A stretch of 64,000 nt of DNA from Hyparrhenia diplandra (lineage: Eukaryota > Streptophyta > Magnoliopsida > Poales > Poaceae): NCBI GenBank assembly GCA_015847255.1, contig JADLZK010012337.1:1674001-1738000 (forward strand). The letters are read 5' to 3'. Both the position numbers and the translations under genes were made by a program. A model generated the notes under the pieces. It made no database searches. It had not been told where the DNA came from and was given only the letters and a program-made list of their open reading frames with translations. This document shows, one piece after another, positions 53,298 through 63,920 of this stretch; the first letter of the stretch is position 1; the number at the start of each line of letters is the position of its first letter.

Positions 53298-53989
53298 TAG
53301 TCCAGTACTAGTAACCTAGTAAAGTAAAATCATATGTTGGGTTACTTAAAGGTAATTCTTCTCTAATACCATGTATGGGTAGTTTAATATCTGAGCCCTC
53401 ATTGAAACCTATTACCTAGTCAACTGATAAAAATTAAGTAAAAATACTATCCATGAAATACCTAAATAAGATCCATATATATGGTGCAGCATAGACTCTT
53501 GCGAGGTTGGATTTGCCTTGGTGATCTTCGATGCACTCAAATTCTGTTGGATCCATTTGGATGGTCGCAGATCCTGGTCTAAATTCTAATATACTTTTCT
53601 TGATCATGGTGCTTTACAAGATTCTTGAAATGACTTATAATTTGTTTCATTTTATTTGAGTACAAGAGAAATAATACAAGTACTCCATTTGTGCCTAATA
53701 ATGCATGCCAGCTAATACAAAGGCTTTTAATATCTTTGGCAGCCGCCATAGACTTGTCTTCGTTGACTTTTTTTTTATCTATGGAGTATGAATTATGGGT
53801 GAGCAAAAGTCAATCTCGATCACCATTAGTGGTGTCACACCTTTTATTTTCTAAAGCAACACCATTCATTTAGTACACTACTTATGGTGTGGTATGTACG
53901 TACCAGGGAATCGAACATATCTATTTGCGCATTCATCCTTCTTCCCTCGTCTCAGCCCCTTCTCGATCTCCACTTCCGGAAAACCAAGC
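53298..53989. other. NLR3 upstream spacer, no gene seen
   Basis: AT-rich, without supported coding. It should contain the NLR3 promoter, but no TATA box can be assigned with confidence. Confidence 0.4.
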
Positions 53990-55307
53990 ATGGATTCCAT
54001 GGCAGAATTGATGAGGAAACTTGGATGGATAGCCTGGTGCTTAACTGTAATAGGTTGGTTTCTGTCACCCATTATCAGCTTGCTCGTGAACAAGATCTTT
54101 GACTACCTAGTGTTCGACATATCAAAAAAGCTCAAGGAGCTAGAGATCCACACTATGCCAAAACTGAAGCAGTCGCTTGGTGTCGTGGAGGAGAAGATGG
54201 TGCGTAGAACAGACGAAGACAAAGGGTCTCAAAGCGATCTGAAGATACTCGACACCATCAACAAGGATCTCAAGTCTGCCTTGTACGAGGCAGAGGACAT
54301 CCTAGATCTTGTCGATTATTACCGGATCGAGAAGGATCTCCATCATGTGGATGATGATAGCGTCTGGGTGGAGAACCAACTTGCTGCTGCTTGCGTCTGG
54401 ATTGACCGCTGCAAGGGGAGCTGGTTTGGGCGATGGATAGATGTCACCTTCGCAGCCATAATGAAAAGCGCGCAGAGCGTCACCTGGATATGGCAGTTCG
54501 TCATTCAAGGGTGGTGGCACTGGAGGCAGAACTTTGACCTGTTTTATATCCGTAGAGCCGTAAATATTGCCAGTGCTGCAGTACTGCAGTGCGCCCAGAG
54601 CTGGTACCAACATCTGGATCAACTATTGAGGCGTGTTATATATCACAGCTCCGGTGCGCTTCTTCCGGTTTCTGCTCCAGCGCCGCAACCTCCATGTCTT
54701 GAATCTAGAGGCTCTGTGTTTGTACCAGCGGACCCAACACATTGGGCAGTAGAGGAGATGGTGGTTGAAGAGGAAATAGTGGAAGAGACACAACTGGTGG
54801 AAGGAGAAGTCGACGTGGAGATAGAAGAAGAATCGGAGGAGATAGAAAATGGAGAAGTGGGAGAGACATCACATGAAGAGATCGAAGATGATAAGAAGGG
54901 AAAAGAGGGGGGAGCCAACTTCCTTGTCAATACTGGGATCAGGTGCGCTTCTTCTGGTGCCTAGTCCAGCGCCTCAACCTCCAGGTTTTGAGCCCAGAGT
55001 CCAGAGGCCAGCAGAGGAGATGGTGGATGAAGAAGAAATAGTGCAGGAAGGAGAGGGCGACAAGGTACAAGATGAAGAATTGGAAGAGACGTCAGAGGAA
55101 GAGACAGAAGAAGAAAGTTGTGAAGGAGCAGAAGGGGGAGAGACGTCAGAGCAAGAGATAGAAGAAGATGACGTGGAAGGAAATGTGAGCGCGGTAACTT
55201 CTTCGCCAATACTGCGGTACTGTGCCCGATCTATGCTCACCTGGTTTGCCAAGGCCTGTTTTTATCGAGATTGGTCATATGGAATTGTTGGCATCAAAAG
55301 TGACAAG
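53990..55307 (+). CDS. NLR3 exon 1: hydrophobic helix, coiled coil, Trp-rich segment, acidic double repeat
   Basis: ATG at 53990 (a second ATG four codons on). Hydrophobic helix WCLTVIGWFLSPIISLLVNK (residues about 16-35), coiled coil KKLKELEIHTMPKLKQSLG, YEAEDILDLVDYYRIEK, then a Trp/Cys-rich segment (WIWQFVIQGWWHWRQNF). Next comes a linker with two copies of a unit: GALLPVSAPAPQPP (about 54655) and GALLLVPSPAPQPP (about 54943), each followed by AEEMV-type and Glu-rich residues. Two tracts (54745-54905, 55010-55190) are more than half Asp/Glu. The frame shifts by one base between 54850 and 54940. Ends FYRDWSYGIVGIKSDK. The family normally lacks such an acidic linker. Confidence 0.75.
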
Positions 55308-56313
55308 GTACGTACCATCCTACTGTCATTTCAGATTGAGATACAGATATCATTATACCACAATTGTTTGCCTTTTGATCTTCTTGAAATATTCATCTTG
55401 TTATTTCTAGCTATGCAGGACAATTAGTCTACCACAATTAACTTCAACTCTTAAATTTTATAAGTTCAACTCTTATGCTGCACTCTAGCTGGCAAGTGAG
55501 ATACTGGCTGGATAAACTAACATTAACACTCTTACAAGACTTGTGTGGTGTGCCCTTGCTCTTATAGGCAGGTGCTCAACAACTCCCCTCTCCTTTTTCT
55601 AACTGCCTCACATATGGCAGGGCCTTCGATTCTAACTTGCCACCAAGGAGCCTCATATCTTGGTATCCAAGGCAGCTTCACATCTAGAAAAGTAACCATG
55701 GTAGAGTAAACTAAACTAGATAGTAATCAAGGTGAAAACAGGGGTAAGACCATCAATTTATGGATATTTTAAACTTTTTATGTAGTAGGTATTTGTAATT
55801 TAGATGTAAAGTCGGGGTATGTTTAGTTTATTTTTAATAATCATAGAACTGCATACTTTTGACGTTGACTTGATTGATGTTTTAGTTTTTCTCATGAATG
55901 ACAGAAGTGACTAATTTAGAAACGTGGGAGATTTGGATGTATATTTAAGTGGTTATTTTATCTCTTTTATAATGAAAAAACGTGGGTAATGTTTCAAAAA
56001 AAATTCAACTGCTATAATTATCAATACTGGTTGAATTAATTGTATTTGATGGCAAGACCTTCCTATTTTATTGAGATCAATCGGGAGCCTTCGATTAATA
56101 ATACTAAGATGTTCTCAGTGGGGAGCTTCCCCTGCTGTACCTTTTTCATGTTATTTTGCTTTTTTAAAAAAAACTAGTCTATAGGGCTGATATTAATACT
56201 ATTTTTACAATAAAGAGGAGCTAGTACTAACATTTCATTATGCACGCTATCAATATAGTCATCAGAATGCATGGCTATGCACATAATAATTATTTGAACC
56301 GTGCTTCTTGCAG
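55308..56313 (+). other. NLR3 intron 1
   Basis: GTACGTACC to TTCTTGCAG, phase 0, position shared with NLR2. AT-rich. No gene seen inside; 55480-55740 is somewhat GC-richer and could be an unrecognised insertion. Confidence 0.7.
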
Positions 56314-59251
56314 AAGGATACCAGTGTAGTAGAATCTTTAGTGCCAATAACCGAAAGAATCAGTCTCAAGAATCAAATAAAGCGCATAGAAGATATTCTC
56401 GACACGCCCAAGAAATCAGATATTTTGAATGATAAGAATAGTAGCAGTGGCACCACCAAGGACAATGCCAATGAACAGAGCAGCTCTGCTGCCAACGAAA
56501 GCAACAGCAAGCAGAAAGAAATTGACAAGTTGTACAGAAGCATTGAACAGAAAGTGTTCGGTCGAGACAAGGACCGTAAGCATATAAGTGAGATGCTTCG
56601 TGAGGGACCAAGTACCAATGCAGCAAGCTCGAGCATCAGTAAACCTTATTCTGTGATTGGCATATATGGCATTATGGGTTCAGGAAAGACTACCCTGGCA
56701 CAATATGTTTGTGACTATGAGAAGGGTGCTGGACATTTCAAAACTATCATGTTCATTCATGTGGGGAAGACATTCAGCGTGGGTCATATATTTCGTGATA
56801 TGCTGACCAGATCACGCAATAGGAACCCACTGATACAAGTGCTGACAGAAGCCTAAAAACAGAGTTAAAGGATCTTGAAAGTCTAAAAGCAGAGTTGGAG
56901 AAAGAACTGAAAGGCAAATGCTTCTTGTTAGTAGTGGATGATCTCTGGGTGAATGGTGACAAACGGAAGGAACATGGGATTCTACTTGATGTGCTTCGTG
57001 TTGGGCGGATTGGAAGCCGAATCCTGGTGACAGCTCAAAAAAAAGATGCAGCTGCAGCTATAGGTGCTCAGGATCAAATCCCAATACCTGATTTAGAAGA
57101 GGGGCAGTACCTCTCCATGTTCATGCACTATGCCCTAGAAGATAGTCATGTCACCGGTACTGATTATCATAGATATGAAGAAATAGCGAAAAAAATTGTG
57201 AAAAAAACTTGGCAGATCACCTATTGCAGCAAGAACAGTGGCAGCACGGCTTAAGAGTAATAACAGTACTGATTTCTGGGAAACAACAGCAAACCTTGAC
57301 GTGTTGAATGAAACAATGGGAGCTCTGTGGTGGAGCTGTCAGCAGCTTGGCGGTGATATCAGTCAATGCTTTATATACTGCAGGATTTTTCCCAAAGGAT
57401 ATGGAATAAAACGGGATGAGATGGTTCGCCTCTGGATAGCACAAGGGTTTGTGAACACCAGGAATAATGTAACAGAGGAACTGGAAGATATAGGCCGGAG
57501 CTACTTTGATCAGTTACTGACATTCTCATTTCTGCAAGTAAAAAAAATATATTTTGGTGAGGAGACCAAGGCATTCACAATACATGACCTGCTACACGAG
57601 TTGGCAGAGAGGGTTTCTAGAGGTGACTTCTTTAGAATTGGTTCCAATGACCCACCTAAAGATATCCCTAGAGGTGTTCACCATATCTTCATTGAGACCG
57701 ACAAGGTAGCAGAGATTCTAGAGAAAATTGTGGACATCAAAAATTTGCACACCCTTATCATCAAAATTTCGTGGTCATTGCGCAAGGAAACCATGAAAAG
57801 AAATCATGACTTAGAAAAACTCTTGGAGCGTTTGTTCATGAGCTTGACAAAACTGCGCGTGCTGATCATTAAACTAAATAATGGGACAGATGTTTTTCAG
57901 TCCCAACATGTATTGATCAGATGAAGCATCTACGTTATCTTGGTATCCATGACCCATTCATTGTGATTTTGCCAAGCACATTTAGCAAGCTTTACCACAT
58001 CCAGACCATAGATATTTCTTGCTCCACAACATCCTGTCCTCAAGATATGGCTAATCTAATCTACTTGCGGCACATCTCTGCTCTGCTGTCTTTCCCCAAC
58101 ATTAGAAGGCTGACAGCACTGCAAACACTGAAAAAGTTCATAGTGAAGGAGGAACCAGGGCATGAGTTGAAGCAGCTCATGCACCTAAACAGTCTTCGAG
58201 ACACTCTGTTTATAACGGGGCTTGAGTTTGTCGGGAGCAAAGAGCAAGCTATTGAAGCCCACCTAACCCACAAGCAGCTACTCAGGATACTAAAGCTGGA
58301 CTTCTACTCGGCCAAGAGGGTTGATGCAGACGTGGAAGCAGAGGTGCTTGAGGGCCTTTGCCCCCCAAAGGATATTCAAGAGCTCCTTATTACAAGGTAC
58401 AGAGGTTCAAGGTATCCTAGCTGGATGTTGAGTCGCTACGGACCAGACGCCCCAAAGCAACTGCACAGACTTGAATTGTCGTTTTGCAGCCAGCTGGCAT
58501 GTATTCCTGAAGGTAGTGAACTCTTCATTGGTCTGCGTGAGCTTTGCATTCACGGTTGTAACTCGGGACAGCTTGCCCGAAAATATGGAGCGCCCGGTGT
58601 CGCCTTCGCACATTGGCAATTTGGTCCTGTAGAAAGATGAAACATCTTCCCGACGCTGCCCCAGGCTCTTAAAACGATTAAAATCAGTTGGTGCCACATG
58701 CTGAGAAGTATTCGTATTATGGAGTGCCCTAGACTTGAATTCATATCGGAAAACAAGAAACGTCTTGAAGCCTGCACGTCACTGGAATACTGCAAAGACA
58801 CAGCACCTACCGGTACTCCAGAGCATTCTCGGTATCTAGTGATTCCTTATCCATGCCTAGTAACTCTAGAGATACAACGCTGTGCTAACTTGGTAGCACT
58901 TCCAAACCTACCACCATCCCTCAAGAATTTGTCAATCCACGAGTGCGATGAGCTCTGTTCCGTGTCAGGGCAGCTGGATCAACTCAAGAAACTATATATT
59001 TATGACTGCGATAAGTTACAGTCAGTCGATTCCTTGGGAGATGCATCATCATTAGAATCACTATCTCTTTCCAGGTGCCCATGCCTTGCATCCTTAGGAT
59101 CCAGCGGTGGTCCTGGCACTTTCTCTGCTCTTCAAAAACTTCGTATTAATGACTGCTCAGCTATGGATATGAAGCAGTTTAACAAAAATGTGCTTGACAG
59201 CCTTACATCCAAAGACATATCACACGCTCTTTCATGCAACCCAGATGAAAG
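56314..59251 (+). pseudogene. NLR3 exon 2: NB-ARC and LRR
   Basis: KEIDKLYRSIEQKVFGRDKD, P-loop GIMGSGKTT (exon residues 119-127), a frameshift at about 56800, kinase-2 FLLVVDDLWV, RNBS-B SRILVTAQKKDAA, shifted GLPL form SPIAARTVAA, RNBS-D YCRIFPKGYG, WIAQGF, MHD form IHDLLHELAE. LRRs follow: GVHHIFIETDKVAEI, LRVLIIKLNNG, HLRYLGIH, TIDISCS, LIYLRHISALLSF, LYIYDCDKLQSV, SLSRCPCLASLGSS, then AMDMKQFNKNVLD and the exon end at NPDER. Two further frame changes (57900, 58640). The LRR C-terminus from 58698 closely matches NLR1 37660-38215. Confidence 0.85.
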
Positions 59252-59540
59252 GTATACTGTTCATTTTTTTTCCATTGTTTCCTTAAATTCCCTTTACCTA
59301 CATTTTATATACACTGCAAATCCACACTACATAAACCTTGATCAGGTATTTGATCCTGCCGCTGCATTTATTATTGATGTCTGGTACATTAGTTTTATGT
59401 GGTTGATGGTCTACAGTTTAGTTTTTAGACTGTCCGTTTTGACTCTATGATGTAAACCCACGGACATTGTTGGTTCATACGGTTACTGATTTCTATTCTT
59501 GGATGCACAGTAATTTGTAACGTGTATTTTTCATTTGCAG
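59252..59540 (+). other. NLR3 terminal intron
   Basis: GTATACTG to TTTGCAG, 289 bases, homologous to the first unit of the NLR1 terminal intron. The exon frame (through 59450) stays open into the intron, so retention would add about 65 residues ending TGA at 59448-59450. Confidence 0.75.
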
Positions 59541-59598
59541 GGCCGGACTAAACTATGGGAACCAAAATCTTGAAAATATGCTAGCTATCCCTTGTTGA
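59541..59598 (+). CDS. NLR3 exon 3, C-terminal 19-residue tail
   Basis: Joined to codon AG|G it reads AGLNYGNQNLENMLAIPC and stops at TGA 59596-59598. NLR1 has the same exon with a 5-base difference at its start, which creates an immediate stop (38732-38734). Prediction rests on the conserved splice sites. Confidence 0.6.
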
Positions 59599-59814
59599 GA
59601 TGGGGTGGTCCGCATCATTGAATTAGTACTGAAATGGCTAATGAGATTCTGAGTTGTTGTTCTGGAGGCAATCAGTTCCAACTTCCAGGACTGGAGGCAC
59701 TCATGGAGCAATATTGTCCCATTTTCTATCTGTAGCTTCACAGATTTGTTTGTCAACGGCACATATGGTTCATTGCATAAGTTTGGATCGTGAAAAACTT
59801 GTCTTATTATAGCT
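59599..59814 (+). other. NLR3 3' UTR, proximal part
   Basis: Matches 38760-39020 of NLR1 (GAGATGGGGTGGTCCGCATC, CAATCAGTTCCAACTTCC, GGAGGCACTCATGGAGC) with small deletions. No coding. Confidence 0.7.
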
Positions 59815-60163
59815 TCTGTGTTATTTCAGCTGCTGTGTATTTGTTATGAATAAATGAAAGGAAACAAGCAAGTGAACCTTTAATTTGAATGTGGACTATA
59901 TATGCAGACTTGGCTGGGCATCCGGTTTGCATATATATGTTTCATCTTAGGGTGGGCTCTGTTTGAATGGTTTGAAACCCTGTTGAGTTGGTTGTCTGAC
60001 ATGCTGTTATCAGTCTGTAGTTTATACAATGATGAAATTATTGTGATCCAAATGCTATTGCAGCCCTTGTGTTCGGGTTTAAGAAATGGAACTATGCAGC
60101 ATCCATTTTTCAGAAGCAAGTGACCCTTTGTTTGTGGAACATATGCTTTGTTGAGTTCATTGT
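59815..60163 (+). repeat. NLR 3' UTR module, copy 4
   Basis: TATTTGTTATGAATAAATGA with a poly-A signal-like AATAAA, GACTTGGCTGGGCATCCG, TGTCTGACATGCTGTTATC, ending GAGTTCATTGTC. The tract is interrupted at 60163 by a poly-T run. Confidence 0.8.
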
Positions 60164-60328
60164 CTTTTTTTTTTTCGGACAAAGATAAATAGGCATGCAA
60201 AATAAGAGGAACCCTTACCAAGAAAATGGAAATACTCGAGGAGTGACAGATTCGAAGAAGCAGTATCTCAATCTCTTCGATTTTTATCTTCCGATTCTCA
60301 GGACAAGATTCATCTTAAGGGGTAGAAT
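60164..60328 (+). pseudogene. Chromovirus-like Gypsy 3' end of pol
   Basis: After a poly-T run, the frame reads DSKKQYLNLF and ILRTRFILRG, matching the extreme C-terminus of plant chromovirus pol (IRKxYPxLF, then LRTRFxxRG) that normally ends just before the LTR. A purine tract CTTAAGGGGTAGAAT follows directly. The upstream pol is absent. Confidence 0.6.
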
Positions 60329-60580
60329 TGTAACACCCCAAATTTTGCACTTTTGAAAATAGATTTAAATTGATTTATTTATGTATTTTTGTGTTCATGA
60401 AACATAAGAAAATAAAATTTTTCATCAAATTAAAATGCAATATAAGGTAGTAACATGATTGTGCACCCATGCTGGAGCATATTTCTTTCTGTGATGATTG
60501 ATTGTCTGCAGAAACTAAAATTTATTTCAAATCATTTGCAAATGCTATTTGAAATCTGTGAAAATAAAAGAAAAAGGTGT
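60329..60580 (+). repeat. Gypsy 3' LTR, start only
   Basis: TGTAACACCCCAAATTTTGC is a common start of plant chromovirus LTRs, preceded by the polypurine tract. The matching end GGGTGTTACA is not found downstream, and the sequence turns abruptly GC-rich at about 60580 where the LINE begins. The exact junction is uncertain, because such LTRs may also contain GC-rich parts. Confidence 0.6.
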
Positions 60581-60761
60581 GCTGATCACCCCGCTGCTAG
60601 AGGATGGAGACCGTTGGCCCTTCCCTTTCCAGCTCGGCGCCCGCCACCCCGCGCCGCCGCCCCACCAAGCCCCCCTGCTGATCCAGCCTCGGGTAAGCCA
60701 AGCACCCCCGCTCTCCCCACACGCAGACCCGTTCATCCCCTCGGCCCGGTGGTTACCTAAG

Positions 60762-62559
60762 ATGGTCCGACGTCCGACTTCTCCGGGTTCCGGGATCCGA
60801 CGGCGACGCTTCCCCTCGCCTACCAATCCCTCCCCCATCCTTCGTGGAGGTCGCCCGCCGGCTCCTTGGCGCGTGAGGCCTCACCCTCGGCCCGCACCGA
60901 CGCGGTTGAGTTTCCGTGGAGGCCACGGGCATGGACGGATGGAGCCGTGGGCGGGGAAAAGCATCGCCGGCGCCAGAGAAGCCGCCGCACACCACCACCG
61001 CAGAGCGCCACACGGGGCGGAATTTGGCCCCGGCCAAGACGGGCTCCCGCACACCTTCGCCTTTGAGTAAGACCGAAGCTTCACCGCGCCCCGCCCACGG
61101 GCGACTCGGAGACCCCGCCGGCAGGCCTCGGGAATGCGTCGGGGACGGGGGACCGGGAGGATACCGGTCCACCAGGGCCGGGGGAACCGGTCGTGTTAGA
61201 AGGCCGACCACCTAAGGTGGGAGGACGCGCCGACAGCCGCGCCATAGGTGGGCCTCGGCCCGGCCCACGCAGCCTTCTTCCTCCCGGCGCGGGAGCCTGT
61301 CGCCACCCCGCCCCCCCGCCGCTGGCCCCGGGGCCCCGCGGCCGCTGGCGCTAGGGGCTCGCTGGAGCTCCGGCGAGCCCTAAGCGTGCCCGCGGCGGCC
61401 CCCTTCTTCCCTCCCCGCCTTGCTTCCACCGCGCCGCCTTCTCCTCCAACTCCGGCAGCTCTAGCGCCGCCCCCGCGCCCTACCCATACCCACGGATGGA
61501 TCCGCCCTCGCCCGGCTCGGCGGCGCCACCGCCGCCTCGCTCACCGCCGGCCGATCCGCCACCACAGCCGCGACACGACCGCCTCTAGGCCGGCCGGGCA
61601 GATTCTATAGCCGGGGAGAGGATGGAGGCGGCGGGGGAGTTTCGCCGGTGACCTCGCCAGGAACCCCAAAGCGAGGGCACCGCGGAACCCTAAAGCTACG
61701 GTGGGGGGCGCGGGGAGGAGGAGGAAAAGTGAGGGCACGACGGAGGAGGAGGAGGAGTTGTCATCGCCACGCGCGGGCGCCGCGTTCGGGAGAAGAAGGA
61801 GGAAGAGGAAGAGCCGCCGCCGCCGGGCACGGGCGCCGCGGTCGCGAGGAGGAAAGAGAAGATGTGGAATTGGGCCGGGTGGTGGGCCAAAAGGCCGAAA
61901 AGGCCGAATTTTTTGTTGGTCGGCGGATGTTTAACCGCCGATTGGTCGACAAGTTAACATCCGGGCTGGGAACCGGGCGCCCACCCTGGGCGGCGCCACC
62001 GATCTCGCCACGGACGCCGCTTGTTGGTTGACGGGACATCCTCCTCGCCAGAGCAGGCACCCTAACGCCACCCGCGCCGGGAGGCCCACTCAACCCGCCC
62101 CGGCGAGGCATCCCGGAGGAGATGCGTGGCCGCCGCCTCAATTGTCTCCTTCAACCACCGCGAGACGCCTCCCCGCACCCGGCCGCAAGGCGCTGTCGCC
62201 TGCTGCTACTTCTGGCACTGGCTCGGGACTCGCACACGCCGACCTGCACCGGCCTCCGCGGTGGCGCGACGGACGACGGATAGAGACACACTCTCACGCC
62301 GCACCGACGCCTCAAGCGCTCCGGACACCCCGACGAGCTCCAACGCAGGATCCACCCCGCCAAAGCTCGAACCAAAAGCTTCTCTAGCGACGATCGTGCG
62401 CCGCTGCCGATAGGCCATCCAGATACCACGCCGGCCGCGGCATACTGCTTCTTCCAGCACGATGCGGCCATCAATAAAGCAAAGGAGTCCATGGGGTTCT
62501 CGCCACCGGTCTGGTGGTGACGCAAACCGGGGAAATCTCTCCGCCCGAGGCGGCACGGC
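60762..62559 (+). pseudogene. LINE2 ORF1, N-terminal part (approximate)
   Basis: An ATG at 60762 (MVRRPTSPGSGIRRRR) opens a Pro/Arg-rich frame. GC content gives long frames on both strands, and no domain could be named before 62560. The plus strand is chosen from the orientation of the downstream domains. Confidence 0.35.
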
Positions 62560-62810
62560 CATAAGGCAACACCGCGACGTTGAGGAAGGATCCTTCTCCG
62601 TCGTCCCTTTCTTCCCCGAGAACTTCATCATCCGCTGCCGGTCCCGTGAAACCCGAGACGAATCCTCAGCACAGCCATGGTGCCGGTGGCGGGCAACTTC
62701 CTAGTGCTCCGCCCCTGGATCCACCTTTGTCGCCGCTGAAAACAAGGGGCCTCAAGACAATGGCGGGCTCTGGCTTGGGAGGGTAACTCCATCCCCACGG
62801 AGGAAGAACA
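62560..62810 (+). pseudogene. LINE2 ORF1 DUF4283-like domain
   Basis: Across frames: VEEGSFSVVPFFPENFIIRC, then PVAGNFLVLRPWIHL, and a LAWEGNSIPTEEE-like segment where the family has LEGIPPHAW. This is the order of the DUF4283 domain found in ORF1 of plant L1 elements and probably involved in RNA binding. Confidence 0.6.
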
Positions 62811-63329
62811 TGCTCTGCTACCTAGTCACTGTCCACATCAGAAGCGACTTCCACTCACGGCCCGCAAGAGACCCAACACCACCTCCAAACTCGGACGACG
62901 GGAACAGCAGCCACGACGGCGTCCCCCGAGCTGTACAACCACGCCCAGTGTCAGCCTGCTCAAGGCCCACCAACGCAAAAGGAGGCATTTTGGGAACCGA
63001 TGGACCTACGTCGCCCAATTTCGCATGGTGGCACAGGAGACCAGCCGGCCTTGGATCCTATGATCCTTGAGGCGGGGCTGCTCTGTGTTGCAAACAATGA
63101 AACGCAGCTCCCAGCTGCTCCCACTAGCTGTACAACCGAGGCGGCTGCAGCACCAATCCAGGAGCACAGCGACACCCTCCACCGCCGCCGCCGCCGCCGA
63201 CTGCCGAGAGCCCGGTGCTGAGCACACGCAAGGAGAACATGGAGGAAGCACCGCCAGCGGCGCCGCCGAAAGCAACATGGGCACTCCCGTGCCTACCCCG
63301 AGCCATCTCTCCGCCGCTGGCCCGGGGGG
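62811..63329 (+). pseudogene. LINE2 ORF1 linker
   Basis: Broken frames rich in Pro, Thr and Arg join the DUF4283-like block to the C-terminus. No zinc knuckle with a complete CCHC set was seen. Confidence 0.4.
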
Positions 63330-63887
63330 TTGAGCGAGCAGGTGGGAACTGTCCAAGCCACCACCACTATCACCGATGATGAGCACGTGGGAACCGCCGA
63401 ACCCACCGCGACATTGATGCCGACAGCGACACGCGACCTGGCCCTGGAAATGGGGACCGATATGGACACAGCGGCGAACAGCGTCCACACAAGGCGAGCC
63501 GCCTACACGAGGACGCTGACTCAGGGGAAGCAGCAAAGCGCATGGCATGCTTCAAGGAAGACGCCCAGTACAAGCGGCGTTCCCCTCATCTCGAGCCCGC
63601 CAAAGCAGAAAGCGCGGGTCAGAAGGAACCCCTTACCTCCGAGGAGTGCGCGGATTGCTGCGCAACCGCTGGCGCACATTCCCACAGCAAAACGGGGTGA
63701 GGTGCTACGGAAGCAGAAGATGGGTGTTCCACCACCGCCGGGCACTGCAACACCGGACACCAGGAGAGCTCGTGAAGCCATCCTATATGGAAACCTCTCG
63801 GAGGAACAGATCGAAGCACTTAACGGTTCATTCCCAGCGGTCCGCAACGTTGGTCGAGCCCGTCGTGCCGTAATCGCAGCCGCTTAA
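63330..63887 (+). CDS. LINE2 ORF1 C-terminal segment, open
   Basis: A 185-residue open stretch ending TAA at 63885-63887. It contains RSARIAAQPLAHIPTAKRGE, VLRKQKMG, RRAREAILYGNLSEEQIEAL and NGSFPA. This resembles the conserved end of rice and other grass L1 ORF1 proteins (QPLAHIPxxKRGEVLxxxxMG). The stop is 34 bases before the ORF2 ATG. Initiation lies upstream in a broken frame. Confidence 0.65.
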   Translation: MSEQVGTVQATTTITDDEHVGTAEPTATLMPTATRDLALEMGTDMDTAANSVHTRRAAYTRTLTQGKQQSAWHASRKTPSTSGVPLISSPPKQKARVRRNPLPPRSARIAAQPLAHIPTAKRGEVLRKQKMGVPPPPGTATPDTRRAREAILYGNLSEEQIEALNGSFPAVRNVGRARRAVIAAA

Positions 63888-63920
63888 GGCTCGACTGATC
63901 TCGACAAGGAGTTCATTTCC

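Larger units (their letters stand above)
53990..59598 (+). pseudogene. NLR3: CC-NBS-LRR gene with complete exon layout but several frameshifts
   Basis: Exon 1 53990-55307, intron 1 55308-56313, exon 2 56314-59251, intron 2 59252-59540, exon 3 59541-59598. Splice sites are AAG|GTACGT, TTGCAG|AAG, AAAG|GTATAC and TTTGCAG|GGCC. Breaks in frame: about 54850-54940 (exon 1), about 56800 (CTGACC where NLR2 has CTGGACC), about 57205 (run of seven A), about 57900 and about 58640. Several are in homopolymers, so a functional allele may exist or the consensus may be imperfect. It is the best-preserved member of the NLR2/NLR3 type. Confidence 0.85.

Noticed and set aside
61200..61610. Pro/Ala-rich frames as a separate gene between ORF1 parts of LINE2
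   Set aside because: Frames occur on both strands, no domain is visible, and the position is inside the LINE.
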